Source of the DNA: CAWJAP01 sp963834365
Lineage (GTDB): Bacteria; Acidobacteriota; Vicinamibacteria; Vicinamibacterales; Vicinamibacteraceae
Length of the DNA stretch: 64,000 nucleotides
Direction of reading: 5' to 3'
NCBI GenBank assembly: GCA_963834365.1
Contig: CAWIBS010000041.1
Span: 248,001-312,000, forward strand
Below, one piece after another: positions 1 through 7,859 of this stretch; position 1 is the stretch's first letter; every line of letters starts with the position of its first letter. The notes beneath the pieces were generated by a model that did no database searches, was not told the DNA's origin, and saw only the letters and a program-made list of their open reading frames with translations. Position numbers and translations under genes: made by a program.

Positions 1-948
1 GGTGTGAGCACCGGCGTCCTGTTCACCGACGACATCGCAACGAAGCTCGACACACCGGCCGTGAGCGGCCGGCCCAGGCCCCTGCACCGCGACATTCCGG
101 ATCTCGTGGCCAATCCGCAGCGCGCGCACTTCTTCAACACCGATTGCGTGAGCTGCCACACCGAGAGCACGCGACGCCGCGCCCTCGACCTGCCCGCGGG
201 GGACGGGGCACTGCGGTTCGCAACGCCCGACGGCATTTCCGGCGTCGACGACGCGGTCGTGCCGGGCGACATCTGGAACACGCGCAACTTCGGCTGGTTC
301 CAGCGACGTGCCAGCGATCGCATCGCGCCGACGGTGACGATGCGGACCGCGAACGAGGCGGCCGAATCGGTCGAGGCGATCAATCGGAATTACCTGCATC
401 GGAGTCCGTCGGCCGGGGCCGCACCGCCCCGCGTGCTTCTCGCGTCGCTGCGCCCGCCCCGGCCATCACTCGCCCATCGTCCACGCGGAGACACCACAAC
501 AATGCCTCGCACTGTCGCCAACCCGCTCACGCTCGTGATGAACATCAAGTCACCGGAGGACCATCGCGCGCTCAAGGCGCTCGTCGAGGGCTTGCAGGGA
601 ATGCCGCCGGATCAGAATCCGATCGTGAAGGCGCTGACGCAGCTGAGGACCGTGCATTTCGCACGGTTCGTCTTCCTGAGCGAGCAGCAGCTGGCGGTGA
701 TGACGACCTACGACGGCAGCTTCGAGGACTACATCGACGCCTTCGTGAACGCCATCGGCGGGATCTTCGACAAGCTCCTGGCGCACATGAAGGATGCGCC
801 GCCGCTGCCGGTCTCCGATCACCGTGACGAGTTCCTGGCCTACGTGCGCAAACACGATCTCGGCTGCGTCCAGCCCTTTTACAGCGCCTATCCCGAGCTC
901 ACGGTGCAGGACGTGCTGACGCTGCAGAAGCAGCACGGCCAACCATAG
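1..948 (+). CDS. Left-edge partial protein: CxxCH haem-motif segment followed in frame by a Dyp-peroxidase-associated-like domain
   Basis: The frame is open at the left edge, so the true start lies outside. The first ~135 residues hold one c-type haem motif (CVSCH, near residue 48) and read like the C-terminus of a secreted cytochrome-like protein. A low-complexity Pro/Arg/Ala stretch follows. From the ATG at 502, preceded by GGAG, comes a compact 148-residue domain containing TVHFARFVFL, TTYDGSFEDYI and VQPFYSAYPEL. From memory this resembles segments found with Dyp-type peroxidases; that is recollection, not a search. The two halves may be separate genes whose boundary was lost, since the linker looks non-coding. 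The cluster continues with the galactose-oxidase-like gene 17 bp downstream. Confidence 0.6.
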   Translation, partial: GVSTGVLFTDDIATKLDTPAVSGRPRPLHRDIPDLVANPQRAHFFNTDCVSCHTESTRRRALDLPAGDGALRFATPDGISGVDDAVVPGDIWNTRNFGWFQRRASDRIAPTVTMRTANEAAESVEAINRNYLHRSPSAGAAPPRVLLASLRPPRPSLAHRPRGDTTTMPRTVANPLTLVMNIKSPEDHRALKALVEGLQGMPPDQNPIVKALTQLRTVHFARFVFLSEQQLAVMTTYDGSFEDYIDAFVNAIGGIFDKLLAHMKDAPPLPVSDHRDEFLAYVRKHDLGCVQPFYSAYPELTVQDVLTLQKQHGQP

Positions 949-965
949 CCATCGGCGCTGCCGCG

Positions 966-3416
966 ATGCCAACGACGTTTGCAAACGTACCGGACTGGTT
1001 TGCGTGGGCGAACCATGGCGCCGGCGCCGCGCTCGCCGACCTGAACGGCGACGGTCAGCCCGAGCTGCTCGTGCTCATGGTGGACAATCCGGCCGGTGTC
1101 AACCGCGGGGTGTACCGCGTCGGCGCCGGCCTCGATGCGGCCGGGACCGCCGCGTCCTGGGGACCCTGGATCGACGTCCCCGACTGGTTCTCGTTCGAGA
1201 ACCAGGGTGCGGGCCTCGCCGTCGCCGACCTCGACGCCGACGGCCGCCCCGAGCTGTTCGTGTTCCAGATCGACAACCCCGGCGGCAAGAACCAGGGCTA
1301 CTACCGCGTTGGCCGGACGCTCGACGCGAACGGTGTCGTCACCGGCGGCTGGGGCCCATGGATCGCCATTCCCGATTGGTTCGCATTCGACAATCACCAC
1401 GGCAGCATCACCGTCGCCGACCTGGACGCTGACGGCCGGCCCGAGCTGATTGTGCTGATGGTGGACAACCCGGCGGAGGGGAACCAGGCGTACTACCGCG
1501 TCGGCCGCCGCCTGAACGCGAACGGCGAGGTGACAGGCGGTTGGGGCAACTGGATCCCGGTTCCCGACTGGTTCTCGTGGGACAACCAGGGCGCCGGCCT
1601 CGCGGTCGGCAGCCTCACGGCGCCCGGCGCCCGCGACCTCGTGATCTTCCAGGTCGATGCCCCCGTCGGGCAGAACCAGGCGTTCTACCGGATCGGCCGC
1701 AACATCGGCGCCGATGGACAGGTCCCGGCCGGCGACTGGGGCCCGTGGCTGGGCGTTGGCGGGTGGTTCTCGTGGGAGAACCAGGGCGCGGCGATCGCGC
1801 TCGCGCCATCGAACGGCCGCGATCGCATGGTGGTGTTCACGGTGGACAGTCCGCCCGGGCAGAACGCCGGGATCTATCAGGTCGTCGATCTCGACGACGT
1901 CCCGGCGGAGCGAGGCCGGTGGGAGGTCCAGTCGTTCCGGTCCGGCGTGCTGGCCGTCCATGCCGCCGTGGTGCACACGGGCAGGGTGCTCTTCTTCGCC
2001 GGCTCGGGCAGCAGCGCCGTCCGGTTCCGCAGTCCCGACTTCGGCGACGAGGCCAAGGGCATCTTCACCAGCGTCCTGTGGGATCCCGCCATCGCGCCCG
2101 GTCCAGGCAGCCCCAACTTCTCGCATCCCGCGACGCTGCGCGCCGCCGACGGCAAGCCCTTCGACCTGTTCTGCGGCGGCGACTGCTTCCTCGCCGACGG
2201 ACGGATGCTGTCGGCCGGCGGGACGCTCGACTACCAGCCGTTCAAGGGGCGGGCCGACGTCGCGGCGTTCGACCCCTCCACCGAGGAGTGGTCGTTCGTC
2301 CAGCCGATGCAGCACGGCCGCTGGTATCCGACGCTGGTCACGCTTGGCGACGGGCGCGTCCTGGTCACCACCGGCCTCAACGAAGCCGGCAACGGCCACA
2401 ACCAGGCGCTGGAGATCTACGCGCCGGAGAGCGACATTTGGCAGCAGCAGCACTTCGCGGCGGGCTTCGCGGGCGTGCCGCTCTACGCCCACCTGTTCCT
2501 GCTGCGCGACGGCCGCATCTTCTTCTCGGGCGGCCGCATGGACGATCCGCTGCAGGTGCAGCCGTGCCTGATCGACCTCACGACCGACCCGGTCCAGACC
2601 TTTCAGGTGCCGGACCTGGTGGATCCGGTGCTGCGCAACCAGTCGGCCAGCGTGCTGCTGCCGCCGGCACAAGACCAGCAGGTGATGGTCATTGGCGGCG
2701 GGCCGGTCGGCAAGGAGGATCTCACGCACGCGACGGGGATGGTCAGCGTGGTGGATCTGACGGCGGCGAATCCTGCGTTCATCCCGGCCCCGCCGATGCT
2801 GCTCCCGCGCATGCACCTGAATGCCGTCCTGCTTCCCGACCGCACCGTGCTCGTCGTCGGCGGCTCGCTGCAGCAGGAGGCGAACCCGCTGGCGCGTCTG
2901 CAAGCCGAGCGGTACGACCCCGCGACGAACAGCTGGAGCCTGATGGCCACGGCGGCCGTGCCGCGGCTGTACCACTCGACGGCGCTGCTGCTGCCGGACG
3001 GTCGCGTCGTCGCGGCCGGCGGCAATCCCGAAGGCGGCCAGTCGGTGGCGTGGGAACCGCCCGATCCGCAGGAGGAGATGCGGATCGAGGTGTTCAGCCC
3101 GCCGTACCTGTTTCAGGGGCCGCGCCCGGTCATCAGCGCAGTCCCGACGGAGTGGCGCTACGGGCAGGCCTTGGCCATCCAGTCACCGCAGGCCGGGCAG
3201 ATTCGCTGGGTGGATCTCGTCAAGAACGGCGTCACTACACATTCGTTCGATTCGAGCCAGCGGCTCGTCGACGTGCCGATTGCCGCACAGGGCGGTGGGT
3301 CGGTGCAGGTCGTAGTGCCGGGCGAGGCGAACCTCGCACCGCCCGGCTGGTACATGTTGTTTCTCGTGGATGTGAACGGCGTGCCGTCGATCGCCACCTG
3401 GATCCATCTCACGTAG
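966..3416 (+). CDS. FG-GAP/VCBS-like repeat protein fused to a galactose oxidase/glyoxal oxidase-like Kelch domain
   Basis: 816 residues. Residues 1-310 hold about five repeats of ~65 aa, each with PDWF, an N-x-G-A turn and a D-x-D-x-DG-x-PEL calcium-loop-like motif, typical of FG-GAP/VCBS propeller blades. Residues ~320-700 form a Kelch propeller, and the C-terminus matches the E-set domain of galactose-oxidase-like proteins (DUF1929). Putative copper-radical ligands are visible: the RLYHSTALL segment (Tyr669-His670) and His759 in TTHSFDSSQR, as in fungal glyoxal oxidases. The family oxidises alcohols or aldehydes to produce H2O2. No signal peptide is visible at the chosen ATG, which is odd for this normally secreted family. 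The membrane protein gene starts 14 bp downstream. Confidence 0.85.
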   Translation: MPTTFANVPDWFAWANHGAGAALADLNGDGQPELLVLMVDNPAGVNRGVYRVGAGLDAAGTAASWGPWIDVPDWFSFENQGAGLAVADLDADGRPELFVFQIDNPGGKNQGYYRVGRTLDANGVVTGGWGPWIAIPDWFAFDNHHGSITVADLDADGRPELIVLMVDNPAEGNQAYYRVGRRLNANGEVTGGWGNWIPVPDWFSWDNQGAGLAVGSLTAPGARDLVIFQVDAPVGQNQAFYRIGRNIGADGQVPAGDWGPWLGVGGWFSWENQGAAIALAPSNGRDRMVVFTVDSPPGQNAGIYQVVDLDDVPAERGRWEVQSFRSGVLAVHAAVVHTGRVLFFAGSGSSAVRFRSPDFGDEAKGIFTSVLWDPAIAPGPGSPNFSHPATLRAADGKPFDLFCGGDCFLADGRMLSAGGTLDYQPFKGRADVAAFDPSTEEWSFVQPMQHGRWYPTLVTLGDGRVLVTTGLNEAGNGHNQALEIYAPESDIWQQQHFAAGFAGVPLYAHLFLLRDGRIFFSGGRMDDPLQVQPCLIDLTTDPVQTFQVPDLVDPVLRNQSASVLLPPAQDQQVMVIGGGPVGKEDLTHATGMVSVVDLTAANPAFIPAPPMLLPRMHLNAVLLPDRTVLVVGGSLQQEANPLARLQAERYDPATNSWSLMATAAVPRLYHSTALLLPDGRVVAAGGNPEGGQSVAWEPPDPQEEMRIEVFSPPYLFQGPRPVISAVPTEWRYGQALAIQSPQAGQIRWVDLVKNGVTTHSFDSSQRLVDVPIAAQGGGSVQVVVPGEANLAPPGWYMLFLVDVNGVPSIATWIHLT

Positions 3417-3430
3417 CCAAGGCAGGTCCC

Positions 3431-4225
3431 ATGTCATCGATCGAGACTACCGCCAGTTCGCCGTTCGCCGCGCGGAGAGTCGCCGCCGCGCCGCGCACCG
3501 AGTCGCGCCGCTTTTACGTGAACATGGCGTATGCCTGCGCGCTCGTGGCGATCGCCGGATTCATCCCGACCTTCTGGGCGCCGGTCGCCTCGGGCTCGTT
3601 CCAGGGGCCGTCGCGTGTGTACCTGCACGGGTTGCTTTTCACGGCCTGGCCGCTGCTGTTCATCGTCCAGTCCACGCTGGCGGCGACGGGACGCTATGAG
3701 CGCCACCGCATGCTGGGGCTGCTCGGCATCTCGCTGGCGACCGCGATGTTCTTCGCCGGCGTGAGCGTCGCCATCGGCAGCATGGAGAACCGCATCGCGA
3801 ACGGGTTCGCCCAGCCGGGCCGGGCCTTCGCGATCGTCCCGCTCTCGACTGTCGCCTTCTTTGCAGCGACGGTCGCCGCCGCCATTGCATTCGTCCGGCG
3901 GAGCGATGTGCACCTGCGTCTCATGCTGGTCGCCTCGATCGTCATCCTGCCGCCCGCCATCGCTCGGATCGTGCTCCTGCTGCGGACCGGTGTCGCAAGG
4001 CCGTCCCTGAGCGGGCCGCTCTCCGTCGAGTTCGCACTCATCTCCGCGATGATCGCCAATGTCCTTCTGCTCGTCGCCATCGTGCGCGACTGGCGCGTGA
4101 ATGGACGTCCGCATCGGGCGTATCTGATCGCGGGCGCCTGCCTCGTGGGCATGCAGCTCCTGCGCATCCCAATCAGCCGCACCCCGGCGTGGCACGGATT
4201 CATGGACTGGTTGATCGCGTTCTGA
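3431..4225 (+). CDS. Seven-TM integral membrane protein of unknown function
   Basis: 264 residues starting at the ATG at 3431. After a ~30-residue Arg-rich cytoplasmic leader there are about seven hydrophobic segments (first near residues 35-55, last near 235-250). Short charged loops include RYERHR and RRSDVHLR. I do not recognise catalytic residues. The layout resembles small membrane proteins of the DUF2306 or haem-handling type, but I cannot assign it. Spacing of 14 bp from the galactose-oxidase-like gene suggests co-transcription, so a role in supporting that oxidase (membrane electron transfer or export) is possible but purely inferential. Confidence 0.7.
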   Translation: MSSIETTASSPFAARRVAAAPRTESRRFYVNMAYACALVAIAGFIPTFWAPVASGSFQGPSRVYLHGLLFTAWPLLFIVQSTLAATGRYERHRMLGLLGISLATAMFFAGVSVAIGSMENRIANGFAQPGRAFAIVPLSTVAFFAATVAAAIAFVRRSDVHLRLMLVASIVILPPAIARIVLLLRTGVARPSLSGPLSVEFALISAMIANVLLLVAIVRDWRVNGRPHRAYLIAGACLVGMQLLRIPISRTPAWHGFMDWLIAF

Positions 4226-4252
4226 CGGGTTTCAGTCCAGTTCCCTGGAACG

Positions 4253-4618
4253 TCAAGGCCCCTCGCGATAGTTGATCCGTTTGAAGCGTGGGGTGCAGAC
4301 ACAGAAGAACAACAGATCCACGGTCCCGATGTTGGCAATCCGCTGCCGCACGGTCGCCGGGATGCGAACCACGTCGCCCGGGCCGACTTCGGACGAGGGC
4401 AGGTCACCGACCTCGACGCGCCCGCGGCCGCTGACGATCACGTAGCGCTCGTCGGTGCCGACGAGGTGATGCCACTCGGTCGTCACTCCGGCCGGCACGC
4501 GCGCCCGCGCAATCGACACCGCCTCGTCGCCCTCGTCGTTGGCGACCTCGAGGATGTGGCACCGCTCCGACGTCTCGAACTCTTCGACCGTCGCCGCCCG
4601 GCAGACTCGAGATTTCAT
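4253..4618 (-). CDS. Cupin-domain protein
   Basis: 121 residues, with AAGGAGCT 5 bp before the start. It is a single small beta-barrel. The region ~42-62 holds TTEWHHLVGTDERYVIVSG, the first cupin motif with two His and a Glu as likely metal ligands. Region ~75-95 has the G-D-V-V-x-I-P segment of motif 2. The C-terminus ends in FFCVCTPRF, common in small cupins that bind a metal and a sugar or small acid. It is a stand-alone gene, convergent with the membrane protein gene at 3431. The exact substrate cannot be told. Confidence 0.85.
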   Translation of the reverse strand: MKSRVCRAATVEEFETSERCHILEVANDEGDEAVSIARARVPAGVTTEWHHLVGTDERYVIVSGRGRVEVGDLPSSEVGPGDVVRIPATVRQRIANIGTVDLLFFCVCTPRFKRINYREGP

Positions 4619-4743
4619 CTGAGCTCCTTCGTTGATCGTGACATCTCGGAGCGTTACCCACTCGGGAGGTGATCCCCGGTGCCGGGCGCTGGCGGATGCC
4701 AGTGTTCAGCTAGAATCGCACCACTCGAGGAGAGATCGACTTT

Positions 4744-5364
4744 ATGGGCGTGGAGCGGCGCGGCGGCGATCGCACGGCGGCAGGCCTTTCGCGTCAGCCC
4801 GACGCCGAATCGACGACCGAACTGATCGAGCGCGCCCGCGCCGGCGATGCCGATGCCGTCAACCGCCTGTTCGCGCGTTTCGTCCGACCGCTCCAGCGCT
4901 GGGCGTCGGGGCGGCTTCCGCAATGGGCACGCGACGTCAGCGACACCGACGACCTCGTCCAGGACACCCTGCTTCAGACCTTCAAGAGGATCGGACAGTT
5001 CGAACCGCGCGGCATCGGTGCGCTCCATGCGTATCTGCGTCAGGCGGTCCTGAACCGGATCCGGGAGGAGCTGCGCCGAAAGGGGCGAAGGCCCGAAGAT
5101 ACCAGCCTGAGCGGCCTCGCGGACGATCGCCACCTGTCGCCGCTCGAGCAGGCGATCAGCGGCGAGGCCATCGAGGTCTACGAGACGTCACTGGCGCGGC
5201 TCGGCCCCGAACAACGGAACGCCATCGTCGGTCGCATCGAGCTGGGATACACCTACGAGGAGCTGGCCCAGGCACTGGACAAGCCGACGGCCGAGGCCGC
5301 CCGGAAAGCGGCGCAGCGGGCGCTGGTTCGACTGGTCGAGGAGATGAGGCGTGACCAACGCTGA
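4744..5364 (+). CDS. ECF-type RNA polymerase sigma factor, kinase-associated
   Basis: 206 residues with an AGGAGAG ribosome site 10 bp upstream. Sigma region 2 lies at ~residues 28-90 and contains the DTDDLVQDTLLQTF core-binding helix. Region 4 is at ~135-200, with LGPEQRNAIVGRIELGYTYEELA as the -35 recognition helix-turn-helix. The start of the protein kinase gene lies inside its last codons (14-bp overlap), so the two are translationally coupled. In the family, ECF factors next to Ser/Thr kinases without an anti-sigma gene are usually activated by phosphorylation. No anti-sigma factor is seen here, which fits that model, though this remains inference. Confidence 0.9.
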   Translation: MGVERRGGDRTAAGLSRQPDAESTTELIERARAGDADAVNRLFARFVRPLQRWASGRLPQWARDVSDTDDLVQDTLLQTFKRIGQFEPRGIGALHAYLRQAVLNRIREELRRKGRRPEDTSLSGLADDRHLSPLEQAISGEAIEVYETSLARLGPEQRNAIVGRIELGYTYEELAQALDKPTAEAARKAAQRALVRLVEEMRRDQR

Positions 5365-7735
5365 GCGGCTGGAACAGCTCGCCGCCGACGTCCTGGACGG
5401 CCGGGCGGTGGACTGGATCGCCGCCGAATCGACGTCAGACGCCGCGCAACTGGACCTGATTCGCTGCCTCAAGGTCGTCGCCGCCGTTGCCGACGTTCAA
5501 CGCCCGCCCGATCATTGGGGCCACCTGCGGCTGCTGGAGCGCATCGGCGGTGGCACGTTCGGCGATGTCTACCGTGCGTGGGACAGCCGGCTCGACCGCG
5601 ACGTCGCACTGAAGCTCGTGCTCGCACGCGAGCAGGCCAACGACCGCAACCCGTCCTCGATCATCGAGGAAGGCCGCCTCCTCGCCCGCGTCTGTCACCC
5701 CAACGTCGTGACGATCCACGGGGCCGAGCAGATTGGCGACCGGGTCGGCCTGTGGATGGAGCTCGTGCGCGGCCGCACGCTGGAACAGATCCTTGCCGAC
5801 GGGGGCCGCTTCAGCGCCGCCGAGGTCGTGCGCATTGGCGTGGCGTTGTCCGGCGCCGTGCAGGCCGTCCACATCTCGGGACTGCTTCACCGCGACATCA
5901 AGGCGCACAACGTCATGCTTGCCGACGACGGCCGCGTGGTGTTGATGGACTTCGGCGCGGGGCGCGAGCTCGCGGCCGGGGCGGCGCCGGACCTGACCGG
6001 CACGCCCCTGTATGCGGCGCCGGAAGTGCTCGCCAATCGTCCGGCCACGGTTCAGAGCGACGTCTACAGCCTGGGCGTGCTGTGCTTTCACCTGCTCAGC
6101 GGCTCGTATCCGGTTCAAGGCCGGACGCTCGACGAGATTCGCGCCGCGCACGCGACTCCCGTGCGATCGAGTCTGCGTGCCGTACGGCCTGACGTCGGGC
6201 GGCCGCTGGCGCGGGCGATCGAGCTCGCGGTCGATGCGGCGCCCGATCGCCGGTATCCGACCGCCGCGGCATTCGCGGAAGCCCTGCGCAAGGCGGGCAG
6301 GGGCGGCACCCGCCGCTGGCTGGCTCGCGGCGCCGTCGCCGCTGCCGCCGTCGGCGCCGCTATCGCCTTCGTCTGGATCGGACGGCCGGCCGGGGTGCAG
6401 GGATCAATGCCCTCGATCGCCGTCCTCCCGTTCGAAGACCGCAGCGCGCGGCCAGAGGGCAACGATCTCGCCGATGGCCTGACCCGCGAGATTCACCGCG
6501 GCCTGGCGACGATCGACGGCTTGACCCTGCGATCGGCGGGCGCGTCGTTCCCGTTCCAGTCGCAACCGCGCAATCTCGATCGCATCGCGTCCGAGCTGGG
6601 CGTGGACTACATCGTCGAGGGAACGATCGTCCGCGCCGGTACACGGCTGCAGATTGAGGCGCGGTTCACCCACCTCCCCGGCCGCGAGGTCCTCTGGACC
6701 GACCGCTTCGACCGCGAGTCGGCCACGCTGCCGACGATCGTCAACGACATCTCGCGCGGCATCGTCGACGAGCTCGGCGTCACGCGCGGACGGGCACCAC
6801 GGCATTACGAGCTCGCCCCGGATTTGTACTACCAGTTCCTGCGCGCGCGGGCCTTCCATGGCCGGCGCGGCCCCGAGAACTCGACCAGGGCGGCGGCGCT
6901 GTTCCAGGAAGTCGCCTCGAGCGCGCCGGACTTCGCGCCGGCGTGGGCGGGACTGGCGAACTCACTGGCGCAGCTGTCGCGGCCCTCGCTCGGCGAGGCG
7001 ATCATCCCGCCGGATCCGCGGATCGCCGGGGCGGCGCTGAAGGCGTTCCGGCTCGACCCGCTCCTGGCCGAAGCGCACGCCGCCGTTGCCGGCTTGTACG
7101 CGCGCGATCGCGACTGGGTCAACGCGCGCATGGCCTACCTGAAGGCGCTCGACCTCGATCCCAGCCTGACCGAGACCTACAGCGACTTCGTCCTCGGCGT
7201 ATTGATGCCGATCGGCGACATCGACGAAGCGCTGCGGCAACTCGATGCCGCCCGCCGCGCCGATCCGCTGTCGCTCGACGTCAGACGGGTCCAGGCCCAC
7301 GTCTTCATCGACGCCGGTCGCTACGATGACGCGATCGAGAACTGCCGCTGGATCAAGCGGCACGATCCCGCGTTCCCGTACGTCGATGTGTGGCTGGGGC
7401 GCGCCTTGTACCTGTCAGGCCGATACGACGAGGCGCGGCAGGCGCTGGAGCGGGCCGGGCCTGACTTCTTCGGCTATCTGGGCTACCTGTTCGCGGTGTC
7501 CGGGCAGCGCGCCGCGGCCGAAGCCCTCATCGCCAGCAATCCGGACAAGCCATCGCGAACGATGCTCATCCACGCCGGCCTCGGAGACCGCGAGCGGGCG
7601 TTCGAGATGCTCACCCGGACCGCCGAGATCAACTGGTGGCGTGCCGCCACGTGGCTCCGGCGTCCCGAAATGGCGCTGCTCCGCGGCGACCCGCGGATGC
7701 CCGCGCTCCTGCAGAAGCTCGGTGTGCCCGAGTAG
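5351..7735 (+). CDS. Membrane Ser/Thr protein kinase with TolB/FlgO-like and TPR domains
   Basis: 794 residues from a GTG start that overlaps the sigma gene. The Hanks-type kinase domain (~58-310) has the glycine loop GGGTFGDVY, Lys88 in VALKL, the catalytic HRDIKAHN (Asp182), DFG (Asp200) and an APE motif, so it should be active. One membrane helix (~322-345) separates it from a domain starting PSIAVLPFEDRS (~352-475), the FlgO/TolB-like module often found in such kinases. Tetratricopeptide repeats fill ~490-790. The likely role is to sense an extracytoplasmic or protein ligand and phosphorylate the adjacent ECF sigma factor. Confidence 0.92.
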   Translation: MTNAERLEQLAADVLDGRAVDWIAAESTSDAAQLDLIRCLKVVAAVADVQRPPDHWGHLRLLERIGGGTFGDVYRAWDSRLDRDVALKLVLAREQANDRNPSSIIEEGRLLARVCHPNVVTIHGAEQIGDRVGLWMELVRGRTLEQILADGGRFSAAEVVRIGVALSGAVQAVHISGLLHRDIKAHNVMLADDGRVVLMDFGAGRELAAGAAPDLTGTPLYAAPEVLANRPATVQSDVYSLGVLCFHLLSGSYPVQGRTLDEIRAAHATPVRSSLRAVRPDVGRPLARAIELAVDAAPDRRYPTAAAFAEALRKAGRGGTRRWLARGAVAAAAVGAAIAFVWIGRPAGVQGSMPSIAVLPFEDRSARPEGNDLADGLTREIHRGLATIDGLTLRSAGASFPFQSQPRNLDRIASELGVDYIVEGTIVRAGTRLQIEARFTHLPGREVLWTDRFDRESATLPTIVNDISRGIVDELGVTRGRAPRHYELAPDLYYQFLRARAFHGRRGPENSTRAAALFQEVASSAPDFAPAWAGLANSLAQLSRPSLGEAIIPPDPRIAGAALKAFRLDPLLAEAHAAVAGLYARDRDWVNARMAYLKALDLDPSLTETYSDFVLGVLMPIGDIDEALRQLDAARRADPLSLDVRRVQAHVFIDAGRYDDAIENCRWIKRHDPAFPYVDVWLGRALYLSGRYDEARQALERAGPDFFGYLGYLFAVSGQRAAAEALIASNPDKPSRTMLIHAGLGDRERAFEMLTRTAEINWWRAATWLRRPEMALLRGDPRMPALLQKLGVPE

Positions 7736-7859
7736 TCGCCCGGGTCCGCCACGGCTCCCCCAGATTTGCTCCGTCCGCCGCCCCCAGCCAGACCGGGTGT
7801 CCGCTTTGGCGCCCTCCGGCATTTTGGGAAAGCGGATCACTTCTTCGAGGAGCAGATCG

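Noticed and set aside
888..2975. Long minus-strand reading frame antisense to the galactose-oxidase-like gene
   Set aside because: It is a shadow of high-GC codon bias: low-complexity Arg/Ala/His content, no ribosome site, and the plus strand has clear domains.
7245..7859. Upstream extension of the lipase-like gene
   Set aside because: It overlaps the kinase gene in another frame; the ribosome site and signal peptide point to 7860.
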